Assembly: GCF_004027225.2 (NCBI RefSeq)
Contig: NC_044278.2
Coordinates: 59,966,243-60,030,242, forward strand
Length of the DNA stretch: 64,000 nucleotides
Source: Strigops habroptila
Taxonomy: Eukaryota > Chordata > Aves > Psittaciformes > Psittacidae
Reading direction: 5' to 3'
The position numbers and the translations under genes were made by a program. A model generated the notes under the pieces. The model was not told the origin of the DNA. It saw only the letters and a program-made list of their open reading frames with translations, and made no database searches. Shown piece after piece: positions 26,086 to 41,000 of the stretch; position 1 is the stretch's first letter, and every line of letters starts with the position of its first letter.

Positions 26086-29000
26086 TCTACGAAGCAGAGA
26101 ATCTTTACCCCAGCTTAATATCTGCCCCATATGCTGTTTCTTTAGAACAACTTGTCTTCCCCCTTTTTTTTTTCCAAAACATGCATCTGGTTTAAGGTGA
26201 CTTTTCCTTTCCCAGCATATGGAGCTGAATGATTATGACGATTTACATTTATTTTAAATCACAACCTATTAAATGGAAAAATAAATGCTAATATGTTGAT
26301 ATGGTTTACTTCTGGATGAATTATTGATATGAATGAGTAGTTACAGCTATCATAATTACTGTTTATTAAATAAATATATTTTGAATTAGAGACCTTTGAT
26401 TAAGAAATCACTTTTTTGTCTGAAAATTGTTTCCCTGCTGGTATATAAGAAATATCTCACATTACTCCAAATAAATAAAAAAAAAGTGTTGGTGAAATTA
26501 TTCTATTTTTTATCTATTCCTTTTCTCTGTGAACTTGGCAGCGCTTTGTGCATATTCCCTTTCACTGCTTCTCTCCTCTAATCAGTTAAGTGAGGCTCTT
26601 TCCCCTCTGTTGTTTGTGTGGATCTGTCACATAGCACCTAGAGACACAAAAAAACATTTTAAATAGGAAAATGCAAAACACAAAAAATAAAGGATTGAGG
26701 ATCAGATACCTGAAACTCCTCTCAACATTGTCTTTTAAGCTGAGCACACTTCATGTTAATGGTGACTCTTTAACATAAATAATGATCTAATGAAATAAAT
26801 ATGAAATTGAAAGAATCATAAAAAGAATTTTACATTTAAGAATGCCATCTGTGTAACACTTAGCCTAACAATGAAATCATTTCAGTGCCAAAACAGCTCA
26901 CTCTGCTTCCAGCACAAGTTACAGGAGAGGGTGATGGTTTTGCAGAACAACATAAAAGTCTGAGTTCAATCGCAGGAGGAACACCTGGGTTTGAACACAG
27001 ACAATGAATCTCTCACACAAGTTTTGAACTAGCCCCTGTTTCCACTTCGAGTCATCGCAAATTTTTCATGTGGCTGATGATTTTTATCAGAATGAAATTT
27101 AGATATCAGAGGGGAAGATTTTGCAGGTCAGCATGGGAGTATCTTGCAACAACTATTGCACTGATTCTTTGCTTTCCCACTGTGGAAAACTGCCCTGAAA
27201 TCCAGAATCAGTTTTGTCAGACTGAAGAGTGCGGGATTCAGAAACAAGACCCCGTTTAAATATATCTATAGTGAAAAAAGTTCTCCCCATAAAGCACTTA
27301 GGACTCAACAGCAGACTACTGTCAGCCTTCAGGACTGGTGTCCTAAGGCACAGGGCTCTCTGAGCATGCAGTGGGAAGACCCATGTCGCAGGATGGAGAT
27401 GCTGTTTCACGATCTGGGAAGCCAAGCTCTCGCCTTGTGCGAGGCTGTGCAGCAGAGCCATGCCGAACACAATGGAGATTGTTTGTTTATACCAGCCGAA
27501 GAGAAGGGAACATATTTGTTTTGAGTGAGTTGTGTTAGAATACATATTGTTTTATATGCCCAGGCCTCATTACGCTGTGCTAGTCTTCAATATGGATCAG
27601 ATCCTAAAACTGCTCAACATACTGAAATAAATGTGAGTTCTACCCACAGAACATCTCCAGACTTAGGCCTGACGTCTATCAATGTCATCTCAAAAAAACA
27701 AATGTTCAAAAAAGAAAAACAACAAAAGTATCTTAGAGACTGTGGAGGATGCTCACGTGCGGTAGATGCCATTCAAGGGGATGCTGAGGAATTATTTGGA
27801 GAGATAGAAATCCACAAAACAAGGCTGGAGAACAGAGCAGGCCTGAAAGAAAAGGTGAGATAATTAAGGTTCACTGAAAGGAATATGACTTGTACCACTC
27901 AGGTTTGTATTTTAGAAGTTATTCTGAAACCGAGAGGAAATTCTTCCTTCACATCAGTGTTGCAGCTGCATTAACATCTCCCCAGGCAAAGGTGGCTGCA
28001 GCCCATATTTTGCTTAAAGATATATAATCATGAGAGTATCCACAGAGGAAGAGTTAAAACGCTGTTCAATAAACAACCTGAAGTGCAGTACACTGTATTC
28101 ATATAAGGGAAGGTATGAGCCAACAGAGAGAGATGTTCAGCTGCAATCAAAGACGATCTGAGCCTAAGTGAGTGCTCACATGACAGTTGGGATCATTTCG
28201 GATCCCTTCCAATGAAGATAAAATAGCATCAAAAGCAAGGAGGCTTTTTTTCTTTCTTTTAAGGATGAAAACACAACATCATTAGTCAAATTTACTCTGA
28301 ACTTCACCCTCCTCATGTTGATTTGTACTCAGGTTGAGTAAACATATCTTTCCATCAAGGTAAATAAATGTAAAAGCCTATCAGTAACTTAATTGCTTAA
28401 CGAAGGATGCAGTGCGAGGTGTAACACTGTTTTTGACTATACTGTTGAAGTTAACGACCTCTCAAAAACACCCATTATACAGCTTGGCAGCAAAAAAATC
28501 TGTTCCCTCTTGAAAATTTGTTAATACAATTTCAACCATTTTTCAATCAATTTTTTCTTAGACTTGGGGAGGAGATGGAAACTTCCAAGGACAATTTTCC
28601 AGGTGGACCAATGTAAAATGGAGTTTGAGATGCCATCCTTTGCAGGCCTGCATGCCACAGAGAAATTCAGCAGGGAGTCCACAGTAAGGGCAGAAGTTAC
28701 ACAGCATGGGGGAAATACTTCCAAAGGAAAATGGCCACGGTACTGAGCAGGACCATTCTCCGGGGTGGGTGGGAGGCTCAGCCTCTGGATGTGAGGAGAA
28801 AGCCTGATCTCAGATGCGTAACACACGCCTAGAGACATCTGGGAATGTGCCCTCTTCTGTCCTTGCACACCTAGTGCCCTGGATTGAGAGGACCCACGGG
28901 AGAAAGCAGTTGTTCCCGTTAAAATGAAGCTATTTAATTGAGGTGTAGGCAAAATCAGCTCTCTGGTGAGAGGACAGCGAGGGAGGAGGGTATGCCATGC

Positions 29001-32000
29001 ATCTGAGACTGAAATCTGGCTCACGGTGGGCAGGCAGGCAGAGTGCAGAGGCACAGCTGCCAGAGTGACATGATGGATCAGAAAAGCTACTAAGGAGCTG
29101 CGAGAGTCCGGGCAATTGAAACAAAGCAGAACGTAAAAAGGCAATAGGTCAGCCCATCTTTACAATCTACCAATTAAACAATCATCCACTTCCAAAGGCG
29201 TACAGTGTCCTAAGCGGTAGACATCCCAGCACGTGATTGGTACCATGATGGAGGAACAAGCTTACCAACAGGAATTAATAATAATAATTACTAGGAGCAC
29301 TAATAATTTTCGATAGGTTGTTCTGTAGTGAGCCCCTCTGAGGAAATAACATGGTTGGGCATTTTGGCTTAATTCTATAGTCTCATATCAGCTTTACTCT
29401 GCCCGTTGGAAAACAAGGGTGTGTTCACAATTGTCCATTATGTGGGAGCCTTTTGCCAAAATCTCACCCTCCTTCATTTAGTCAGCAGTGGTGAGTGCCG
29501 TGGAGTCGGCTTCAGCTGCTTTCTCCAAAACCCCAAAGCTTTCAGAAACGCTCATTTCTGCTGGCATCACTCAACAGCTCATTGTTAGAATTTGTTCTCA
29601 TTGGCATGCATGAACTGCGACTGATGTATGGGACAATCCAGAATGACAGCCTTCAGCCCCAAAAGTGGATACCTGCTTCACTTAGGGTCCAGGGACTCAC
29701 ACTTGACTCAGAAGGATATATGCAAAAATTATCTTTCCTCTCTCATTTGCCTGTGTTAAGCCTAAGCGTCTTCATCCAAATTAGCAATCAGGCAAACTGT
29801 GCATGCAGAAATCTGCACTTGTACAAACTGTGCATTTTTTTGTAACATTCCAAGATTAAATATCTTGACAAAAGATGAAAACCCTTTAACAAATCTGCCC
29901 CTAGAGAAAAGTAACATTTTTTTATTCCATTTACTGTCAAATGACATAAAGTATAGCTGAACACAGTCCTATAGGTTGATTTGTTGCTTTAAATAATGTC
30001 ACTAACATCCAGATATCAATGTGATGGTGCAGAAAAAAAAGTTCACACTGAGCTAGATTCAATTACAGACCTAGAAATTGAAATTAAGTCTGATGCTACA
30101 TGCTTAATTCATGTTTGTGTGACTAAGAAAGGGAGTATCTGGTTTACCTTGAATTTCCTGCCTTAGTGTGGTGAAAACATGACCCATCGCATTAATTAAA
30201 AAATAGTTTTCAAATGTAGCTTAAATGGTATTGCACTGGCAGGAGGACACAAAACCTTTTTTGTCCTCAACATGTTATGCGATATAAAGCAAGCTGTTCA
30301 ACGTCTTTTTCCTCGATTCCTGGGTAGGTCTTACAATTCTCATTGAAGAATAAGAATAAATAGGATGACCTCTGACAATGAGAAGACAAAGATTCTTCTT
30401 TAATCAAAAAATCAAACATTTGTCCCTCAAAACACATAATTCTCTTCTGACCACACAGTTTGAAACAGGTTCATATAGGCAATTGTCAAACGTGTTAAGC
30501 CAGTCTATACTTACCTCATTTGGGTATTACACCCAGTATGGTATGCTCACGTTTAATACCCTAAATTACTGTATCATATCAATGGACTTTCCACCAGCAC
30601 ACATTTGACTACTGATTTCACATATGGGGCTGGGTCTAACTTTTCTCCTAATATGGTAATGGCACAGGCACAATTTAAATGATTCCTGAGCCTTGTAAAT
30701 ATACACCAGATGTATCTTTTGTAAATGTTACATTTTTCAACATCTCAGCATTTGTGAATAGTTGAAAGTGATGCCAGCCATGCTTTAATGGGGCACGGAA
30801 GCATGCTGCATTCAAAGAAATGGCACACCATTGCAATAGTCAAAATTACAAATGCTGTCAAAAAGCTACATTTTCACTTTATCGATTAGCGCCAGGTAAC
30901 ACAGCTCTCCATATCACACTGTCATACATGCTTGTTTCAGCTGATGTTTCCCCAGTGGGTACACAGAGAGGGATGTGGAGCTCCCAGGGCCCCCCCAGGG
31001 AAGAAGAAAGGCAGAGCCCCAGAGAACACGATGTACCCCCCAGCCACCCCTGATGGGCCAAGGTGGAGCAGGAAGGGGTGCAGGGGCTGCTGCTCCCACC
31101 GACATGGTCATTACCCATTGCCAAGAGGCAACCACAGGGATACACATGCTTTCCCAGGGCTGGGGAGGAAGCAAAGCACACCTTTCCTACCGGAACTGGT
31201 GCTGTCTGAAGTTACAGTACGTTTTCTCGTGGCACAGCCTCCTGCTGCTTGGCCCTTCCTTGTTGCAGGGGTAACTCAGCTCAGGGAGAGACATGTCCCG
31301 TTAGGGACCTCTCCTGGAGTGCATGATGATTTCATTCAGCTGTAAGAAGCAGCCACCTCCTGGACTTTCCTGGACCCCTTTTTTCCCCCAGGCTTTTGCT
31401 GGCTTTCCAGTGTCACTGCAGAAATCTCATAGAAGACCCAGGAACACGTGGGTGACAGGCTATGGAAAATGTCCTCTCCACACTTCCTACCTCATGGCAC
31501 TTACCCTACCCATCACCACCGCTTCCCAACTGCCCTGATGTCCTCCTTGTTAGCACCAGGTGGTAAAAGGACCCATCAGAAAATCAGCCGGCACGTTTGC
31601 CTGAAAATGCACTTCTCCTTTGCAAGATTTGCCCCCCAGCTGTCCCGCAGATTCGAAGAAAGGCCTTTATAATGTTGCACAGTTACTATTATTTGCAAGG
31701 CAGAATGCTTTTGCTTGGTGAATTTTGTGCTGGAGTTTCACAGTGTGCCTCAGACCAGCAAATCAGCTAAAATCAGAGCTAGGTGGCACATGACAATAAA
31801 CTTAGAGAGAACGGACTAGATATAATGCCCCACTACAAGTATTATTTCCAAGTTCACAGGCTTGGAAATTAAAATGTCCCTGGATCGCTGCCATAAAAAA
31901 GAACACTAAAAATCAGGGGAAGAGGTCTGGGCATCTGTTAGAAGCATCTAATATATACCAAATGTGTATGCTGAGCTTCTTAGATATATGTGTTGTTGAA

Positions 32001-35000
32001 ATATAGCCTACGACTAATGTAAAAACAGAAATATTTTAATTGTGTTTTTCCATTTGATATTCAAATGAAAAAATATATCTTATTAAACATAACACTTGGC
32101 TTTGCTATTTTAATAAAAAATAAGTTGTTGAGGAAAAGAAAAGCAAAACTACTGATTCCTTTCCTTATGATGATCAAATAAGCCTTTCATGTTTGTATCT
32201 TATACTTCACTTTTTAGCATTTTGAGGCAAATAGCAGATATCAAAACTTAGTAAATAATCAAAGACTTGTTCAGTTTTTCCAAACTGTCATGCTGCTTAT
32301 CTTGTAATAACTGATCTCTTAGGTAGCATAAGCTATTTAATTGCTACTGAAGATTATTTGAATGAGAAAAAGAGACGACATTCTCCTTTACCCCTCAAAA
32401 AGACAAAACTATATTCTTCAAAAAGACACATGCCGACAGATAGATTCTGATCTCTTCTACACATGCACAAGTGCAATAGCTAATTTTACAAGATTTGATA
32501 GGAGCTGCATATCTGAGATTACACCCTGTCCTCCTGACTGCACATTCCACATGGAAAATGGCTTAATTTGGAAATAAATTTAGTTGCTGATAAATCCAGC
32601 AACATAGTCTGTGGGCATCCAAAGAACCAAAGCTATTGAATCATTTTAAAAAGCAGCTAAGTATGCACAGCAACTGTATTTTAAAGGGACTTTTTACAGT
32701 GTTGGCCAAGTGCGTATTCATGTATCCCCCCTGACATGATAGACTGTAATGGCTTCGGTCTGTCATGTCAACCATCTGCATATTAAACAGTCCCTAAGTA
32801 CACATTGACACAGGAGACCCTAATAGCTCTGAAGCCATAACAATCTATTGAGTCAATAATATGCATGTTAAAGAGCATCTCCTGTACTTCCATCAATATC
32901 TTTTATCTTTCCCTTAATTTGTACCTTCATTTTATATGTATATTTGGAGTTAAGGTTTTAGGAACCTTTATCCTTTAACGTGCTGCCACAGATGTGAAAC
33001 ATGTGGCATAGAAAGGCATATGCAGTAGCAAAACCCTTCCCTAGTATCTGGGCCAGATCTTTAAACGAGCACTGTAATATTTTTATGCAGGCAGCACACA
33101 TTCTTCCAGATAAGGTGGAAATAGCCCCTCTTTTCTGCTGGGCCAGATCCTGTGCTGGTGAAAAGCCCAGGAAAGATTCCTGATGATTTCACGGGGTTTG
33201 GATGGAGCCCAGTGTGATGCTACTCATTTCCTATTATACATTTCCTTCTAATTAAATGAAATAGGTCACAAGGGGAAAATGAAACAAAAGACAAATGTAT
33301 TTACTTCCAGTAATATCAACTCCAAAAAAAAAGACAATCAGAAACAAGAGAAAAGACAGTCAAAATGCACTGATTCTTCGTTAGCTTGAAATTATGTCTG
33401 GTACCACAGTCTTAATTCATTCCTATGTGATCCTGAGATCTTTTGTACTATGGGAGAGGGAGACTGTTATTTAAGCATAAGAAAATGGTGGCTTAACTTC
33501 TTTTGTCTGAATAGCCACAGAGAAAAAGCTTAATTTGCTTTTCCCCAACTTCACATCACTGTACCGTGATGTGATCCTCTTGCACCTGATCATAGGACTT
33601 TCCCATCTTCTTTTGCTCCTCTTGCTTTCTATAAGCATCACTATTTGGCTTACACTTTTAAGTGAAACCAAAATGCAATTTGTGTTTCCAATAGGCTGAC
33701 CCAGGGACAGGCAGGCCACCTGACTCTATCAGCAGATCTTACTGGCCTGAATTCCCCCCTCCTTTCCACTAATTTGACACCAATGCATCTTCGAAGCACA
33801 TACGGATTTATTCCAGCATACTCTTGATTAACTTTCGCACCAGCGAGGGCAGAATCATGGTACTCTCCCGGCTGCTTTCCAGGAGCGTGCAATTCATCCT
33901 CCCTCTGCCTTACACCATTTCATGTTGCCAAGCACACCAGCCCATATCATCTGATTCTGTAAGGGGATGTTCAAGACAGCATCCCCTAACCTCATAACAA
34001 GCACTGAAGGCACCTGCCCTCTATTAAGTCCTCACAACTTACTGGTAGCCAGCAGGCTTTTTCTTCCCAATACAATGACAGGGAAGCCAATCAGATGCCC
34101 ACCTCCATGCCCAGGGATTTGCTCAACCATGAGGCAGGTCTTCAAAGCCTTGGAGTAGTGCATCCACTTCATCCTACATGCCACCGTGTGTGTTTTCAGG
34201 ACAGAGCTTTCTGAACAGCAGGTAATGCAGTGCTCACATGAGCACAGTATTCATTATGTGAGCTTATCCACTGAAGATCTAGCAATCACATTTAGGTTTG
34301 CGCAGGGGATTTTTTTTCTAAACGAAGAAACTGTTGAAAAAATCAAAGCAAATGAACAAAAGCTAAAGGACAGATGCCATAAAAAAAAAATACAAGCAAA
34401 AGTCACTGAAAGTCCTGCTATCTACATTGCCAGTATTTCCTTTAGCTGAGGGAGTCAGCCCAAGTGGAGCTCTGGAAGGGTTTATTTCTGCAGGAAATGA
34501 TTCGTTGCCAGCTCCCTTCTGTGATGCTGCAGTTCATCACCAAATAATAGATGAAGCTCAGCCCTCTCTCTGCAATAGTATGGGTACAGCTTTGCCCCTT
34601 GGAGGAAAACGCGTCCTCCCTGGTCTTGCTACAGGAGCTCTCCTTCGCTATTCACTCTAATCAATGCTGGTACTCTGTGTAGCACTGAGTCCCACAGCCA
34701 GGGCCAGTCCAGCCCCGGTGAAAGTAGGAATGTCACACAGCAATGACGCAGCAGCTCTGGATCATATATGACACCTGCTCACCTGTCCCTTCCATTTGCA
34801 CTTAATGAGCCCTGTAAGCCTCCTTCCCTGTACTTACCAGAGTTATCAAGCAATGGCAAAGGAAGAGGAGGGCTGTTGGCCACACAGCCAGAAAGACAGT
34901 CCTTTAATGCAAATCCTCTGCACCGAGGATTACTGGGTTGGGTAATGCTCAGTCCAGGCAGCCAGCACTTCCAGGAATCGTTCCACTGATTTATGAGGAG

Positions 35001-38000
35001 AGGTCGCCCAGTCCAACCCTGCGTTAGAGTAACTGATACCAGCTCCAGGCAAAACAAGAGTCACCAGCCTCAATCAGTAAACGAGCCAGATATGTAAGGG
35101 CGATGAAGAGAGTGTGAGTGAAAGAAACACAATACCACAGGCAGGGTGCTCCATGACCCCCGAGCAACCACCTTATGAACACTGCAAGTGCAAAGTGGGC
35201 TCTCCAAGAAGGACCTCACCTTCTCCCACCTCATCCCCCTCCTGCGCAAGTCCATCCCACAGCCAACTCCAGCTGAGCCTGCCCCAGGCTGGCCTGATCT
35301 TGAGCCCACCAAAGTCAATGGAAAGATTCCCAATGACTTCAGTGATAAGGGCCCCACACCCTCAGGCAAATGTGGGAGAGCAAAATGTGGGCAGGGCTAC
35401 GATTTCACTGTCTGTGTGCATAGGATGTCTCCTTCCCCACACGAAGGAACGCTGGCCACCCTTCCCACTTTTTTGGTTCTCAGTGTTCAACACTGCACCT
35501 GGAGTTATCTTCCATTTACCAGGGAGCTGATTTAAGTGTCTGACTCAGTCACATATGTTTGGCTCCCTTATCCAGAGTAAGATTTGGCCTACTAGCTGTG
35601 AAAACAGCTTATATCACATGTGCTGCAAAGCCCAGCCAGAACAGGCTGAATAAAGGATGAAGTTTAATCATGGAAATGTTGACCTACAAATAGAGAACAA
35701 AATGTTAAACCACATGGTATAGGGTGCTGCACGCCCCAAATATCAAGGAGAGAAAGAAGAATTGAACACATTTGGAAAGTAAAGCTCACTGTTTGGGGTT
35801 TGGGGTTGTTTTTTTTTTCTTTTCCTTTCTGCAGATTCGGAGAGTCAGACCCACACTGTTCCTGCTCGCGATGACACCCTGGCATCTGAAGAACAACATG
35901 ACACCCACCACAAAATGCTGCTGTTGGCTGGCGCTGTCTAAAGCGGTGGGTTTGGTGAGGGAGGTGAGACTGCCAAAGGAAGGCGAGTGGGGGTGTCACA
36001 CTGAGTGGGACCCGGCCACCAGCGTGACTTGGGTTTACGGGACCTGTGCAAACTGGGGTGAGGTAAACGTGAAGGGCATGAATGCCCCTTTCATCTCACA
36101 TCCTTGAAAACTAGCTGTGGGTTACCTTTAACGGCTGGGGGGGCCTCTGTCATTATTTTCACACCACCTTTCAGCTGGGACGTTCTCACCTTTGTGGGTT
36201 TCACACAAAGAAGGGCAGCTTTTTTGGCAGAGAATCCATTTCCATTTTTAATCACAGCCATCACACAGACAGTTCATCTCACAGGATGTGAAAACTTTCT
36301 CATAGGCTTTATTTAACATCATTTAGGGGGTTGCAAAAGACAAAGAAGAATTTTTTAAATCAACAATCGTCTTGCTTTTCAACAACTTGCAGGCTTTGTC
36401 TTTAGGTACGCTGCATTTTAGTCAAATGTAGTGAACAGCAGCCGGCCAAGCCTTACTGACTGACAACTGTTTCTTTACAGGATTTCTGTGTGCCAAAGAG
36501 CTGGACAGTAATATCCATTTGGTATTCATGGAAAGTACTTGCAGAACAATAATGACAATAATTGCTTCTGATTCTTGTGTTTACAACACTGCCAAAGTAT
36601 CATTAGAGCCTTATTTATAGATAATAATGCTTATCAATCACACATATTTGAATTTTGGAATGTATTAGATTAATATTCTTTTGTAACTTGCTTCTGCACT
36701 AATGCTATGAAAAGCACTTTCTGAATGCAGCCCACTAGGAAGGGCTCGCCTCGGGAAAGTAAAAGCGTCCAAGCCATCTGCAGGTGAGGGACAAAGGGCA
36801 TACCTCTTCCTCAGCAGGCAAAACGCTGGAGCCGGACACACAATTCCCAAAAGCACGTCCTTTGGACTAAAATCGGGGCTGGACTCCTGAAAAAAAATAC
36901 CATGAAAGGTGTGATAGTAGTGTCATGCTTGAGCTCGCTTTTTGATGCTCTAAGAAAGGGTTTGCTTTCTACTGCTTTATAAAGAAACCAGTTTTGGGGG
37001 TGAGGAAAAGGTTTGTCTATCATCCCACTCTTTAACGGCCCGTTCCATCTACCCCATGGGTGAGTTTACTCTGGACCTCAGGATTCCTCATCAGTCGAGC
37101 GGTGGGTAATGAGAAATATAGCACAAAAATCACTCCTAATTTTGGTTATTAAATAATTCCAGCTTTTCTCTATCAACGTCTGCTGCAATTCAATAGAAGG
37201 AAAATGGATTTTTAAAAATGACAGTTACAACAAGCAAAAATGTCACCCAAATCTAAATATCAACTGCCATATATTCATATTCTTCTTTGTCTCCCTGTAG
37301 CCCATTACAATGCTGAAAAATACACCAAAGCAACTGCAGTACCAAACTCTCTAATTTTTGGAGTGTGGCCAGCTCCATAAATTTGCGTTTAAACAAATAA
37401 AATCCATAACAGTGTAGTATGTCTTTTTTTAATTACTGTTTTTTTTCCCCCTGTGATGGTTCTTCAAGCAAATGTAAAGAGGCTCTGTCGGTTTAGGGAC
37501 CATATTTCCGTCTGCCTTTCTTTTTTCCTTTTTACTCGCTGCTGATGTAACCACTATAAATGTCAGAAATTAGAGAAACTGGGAAGGGAGGGTACAAGTG
37601 GGGCTGTATTTTATTCTGTGTGTCCATTTTGTGGGTTTTATGGTGCTCCCTGCACAGTCAGGATAACCTGTTCCTCAATGTCACAGCCTCCATTGTCTCC
37701 AGGGATCTTTCACAGTGGCAGAAAAAAGAAATAATTAAAACACAGAAGCTTTAAATTGCAAAGAACACTTGTGGCTTTGCTGCAACTCCCCCAAACTGCC
37801 TCTACCCGATATATTTTAATAGACGAAATTACAAAGTGATGGTGCCCCTTTAAAATGCGTTTCGTCCATTAATATTCTAGCGTGCTTTGCTTAGTGTGTT
37901 TATAAAACGCCAGTATTGAGGTTTCCCAGGAATTTCAAACCTATCAAGACAGCCGGTGCTGAGCACAGCCCAATCATTTCTAGACGAATCCAGGATTTGA

Positions 38001-41000
38001 AATAAAATTAAAACCTAGCAGTGTAGTTAGAGATTAAACCAAAGAGCAAAGTTGAGACCAGGATGCAGAGGGGAGCCGCGTCCTTACGGGTTTGGCACAA
38101 CAAAGAGGGCCATCGCTCCCGGCCCAGGTACCCCAGCTCCTGCGGGGGCTATGGGGCCAGCCCGCCCTTGGTTTTGCTGGAAGGAGGGTCCCCCTGCTTC
38201 ACCCACCACTGGCAGACAAGGAAATTATCCCTCCGAGTATGGGCGCCAGGGGTGCACAGAGCTTTGTGCTGGGCCCCCTTCCCACTTTCGTCTTGACACC
38301 GTCAGTGCAAAACTGGTCCCAAAACTTGATGGTGCTGCGCTGAGAGGACTTTGACTGATAACCAGTCATAGGTTTTGGTTCCCCTGCTTCTCCTCATCTG
38401 AAGAGGAGCCCATAACCCAGGTGCACACGACCTGCTACAGGATTCACCAGAGCAGAGGTGTCTACGGCATATTCTCTTCCCAGCCATTGGCTGCTCCTCA
38501 AAATGTTTGTTATATTTTCCTTAGGTTTCAACACATCACAGTGGAGAAAGCTGTCCCTCTAACAGGTCTTTAAAATTTACATCTTATTCTTTCCTAACAG
38601 TCCTAAGAAATAGCTGGAAGAGATCAGTACTAAGATCCTAATTTCGGAAAGTCAAAACATGAGCATTTAAAATCATAATTCACTCTATGCAGATTCCAGA
38701 CTTCTTATTTTCTTAATTGAGTAATGAACAATAATTTCTATTATTGATGTTTGTTTTTTTCAGGGTGGTAGTGGTTCAACCGTTTCTCCTACCTTTCTGA
38801 AGGAAAAGGCAAAGCAAAGAGTTATCACATGGGAAAGGTAGGGTTTTGTTTTATATTCATAGGACTGATGCTAAACCTATACAAAGATAAAAGCAGAAAT
38901 CTCCACAATAGCATTTTGCCTTTCTTTTTCAGCCAGAGATACCAGAAGTTAGAGTTCTATGCCCACATTTGGATTCCTAAAGAAAAGTGGCCACTTTTTT
39001 TATTTAATACTGAGTTTTCACAGTTCTCGCTGGAGTCAAATGAAGGCGTAAATGCCCAATGCCCTTAAAAAATAGTCCTTTTCCTGAATTACCCCTTTCC
39101 TGTGCCTGTATGAACGCCCTGACAAAGCTGGCCCTCCTGCACAAAATAAGTAGATGACCCTACAAACACTTCTCACATACCCCATCCATCCGTTTCAGCA
39201 CACGAGTTAGAGCTGCACTAGAAGAATCAGGTCTCAAGAAAACCCAAGCAATGAACAGCAAAAACACCTTCCTAACGATAAATGGGGTTAATGCAGGTTG
39301 CATTTTTGGATTTCTAGATATGGCACATGAAAATCAAGACATAAAAGTTTTGACTAACTTGTTCACTAACTGTATCTCGGTGGTCACAAAACATTAAAAA
39401 TGAACATTCAATTGGAAAAGATCTAAACAGAGAGAGTTTCAAATGTGTATGTTTGTCATACCTTTTTATTTGCAATATTTCTCACTAGAACAATATTATT
39501 CTGTTTGTATTTAGTGTCAAGTTTATCATCAAATAGTTATTCTTTCTGCTATCAGATTGCACAATCATTGTGTATTTATCCCTCCAGACACATAGCATGA
39601 ACATTTCTTTTCCTTATTTTTATATCATCTATAGCAACTAAAATTTGGAATTTGTAGTTTCACATTGTCTTCATAGAACTGTAAGACACAAGCAGGAATA
39701 AAAACAAAAACACACCTTTTCATCAAGTAGCCTGCTAACCAAAAGGAGAAAGAAAATAATCTTTGTATATTTCTAAATAGTCCTGTAGGATTCATATACT
39801 TTTACTATGTGCTATGTATCATATAGTTTCTCTCTCTGTTGTGACATCTCTGATTACTTAAAAAGAAAAAAACTTTCAAAAACATTAAGGCACAAACCTT
39901 TGTATGGAGTACTTTTAGTATGCTTTTTATTCTGACAAGGTTAATAATTATCCTATAAGCATGACATAGTGTTTTAGAATGTTGCTTCTGCTATGAGTTA
40001 GCATTGTGCATATGGGTATAAAAGTGGAAAGAAAGGTTATTTCACAGCAGAGAAATGTATATTTAAACAAATTGTAATAAAATGGTAAAACTGTTTAAAG
40101 AGGAAAAGTTGCAGGGTTTTTTCCCATCACAGCTATTCCGAACCCAAAATATCTGCAGCAAATTTCAGAAGGGCACTGGCATTTGTAATGAAAACACAAG
40201 CTACTGAAATTAGTCTGAGATAATTGAGAGAATCACAGCAAATGTCCCAGGGCTTTGGGCAGAAGTGGCCAGAAAGAGATCTGCTGTGTGGCAGGTGACA
40301 AGCGTGTCCCCTCCCCACCACCACCAACCTGCCTTCTTTTGTGGCACCTGTGACTAGCTCCTGGTGGGAAACAGGTTATGGACTAACCAGGCTTTGTGCT
40401 GTCCATCAGTAAGACAGCTCCTAAGTGCTTACAGTCCTCATGACAGCCCTAGTCTTCCCTAGAACATGCAAGTGCTCTTTTCACTAAGCTCATACACATC
40501 CAGCACTTCCCAATGGTGCAAAGACACCTTTTTTTTGCCCAACTGTTCAAAATGCCCAGTCATATGTATCCTGTGTACCATATGTAGCGACTGCCATTGT
40601 GGCTGGCCTGGTTGGCCAGAGCCAGGCTGGGTAGGATCTAACCCTTAGAGGGCTTCGGCGCCAGGACAAAGTCAATGTGGCCCTCAGACCTAACCCCATC
40701 CACATCAAACAAATGCAAAAATAATCCCTTGGCTGATATGAAGGTCTCATGGAGGTACAGAAGGCCAGATCCTGCTCATTCCAAGGAGGCAAAATTCTGA
40801 GTGGTTTCAATGAATGGGACAAAGCAGGATTTGGCTCATCTTGAGGAGCACAAGGTTTGATTTCCGGAGGCTGAGCCGTACCTGCTTGTTGGAGAGGGGC
40901 AGTGTGAAACGCTGGAGTCAACAGGCCTTGTACTGAGGAGAGGACCAAGGGCTACACTTTGTCCCCACGAAAACCAACTGCAAGGCAGGCAGTGGCACTG

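Noticed and set aside
32732..32770. miRNA precursor
   Set aside because: The stem is 13 bp and does not extend into the flanks; precursors need about 22 bp or more of duplex.
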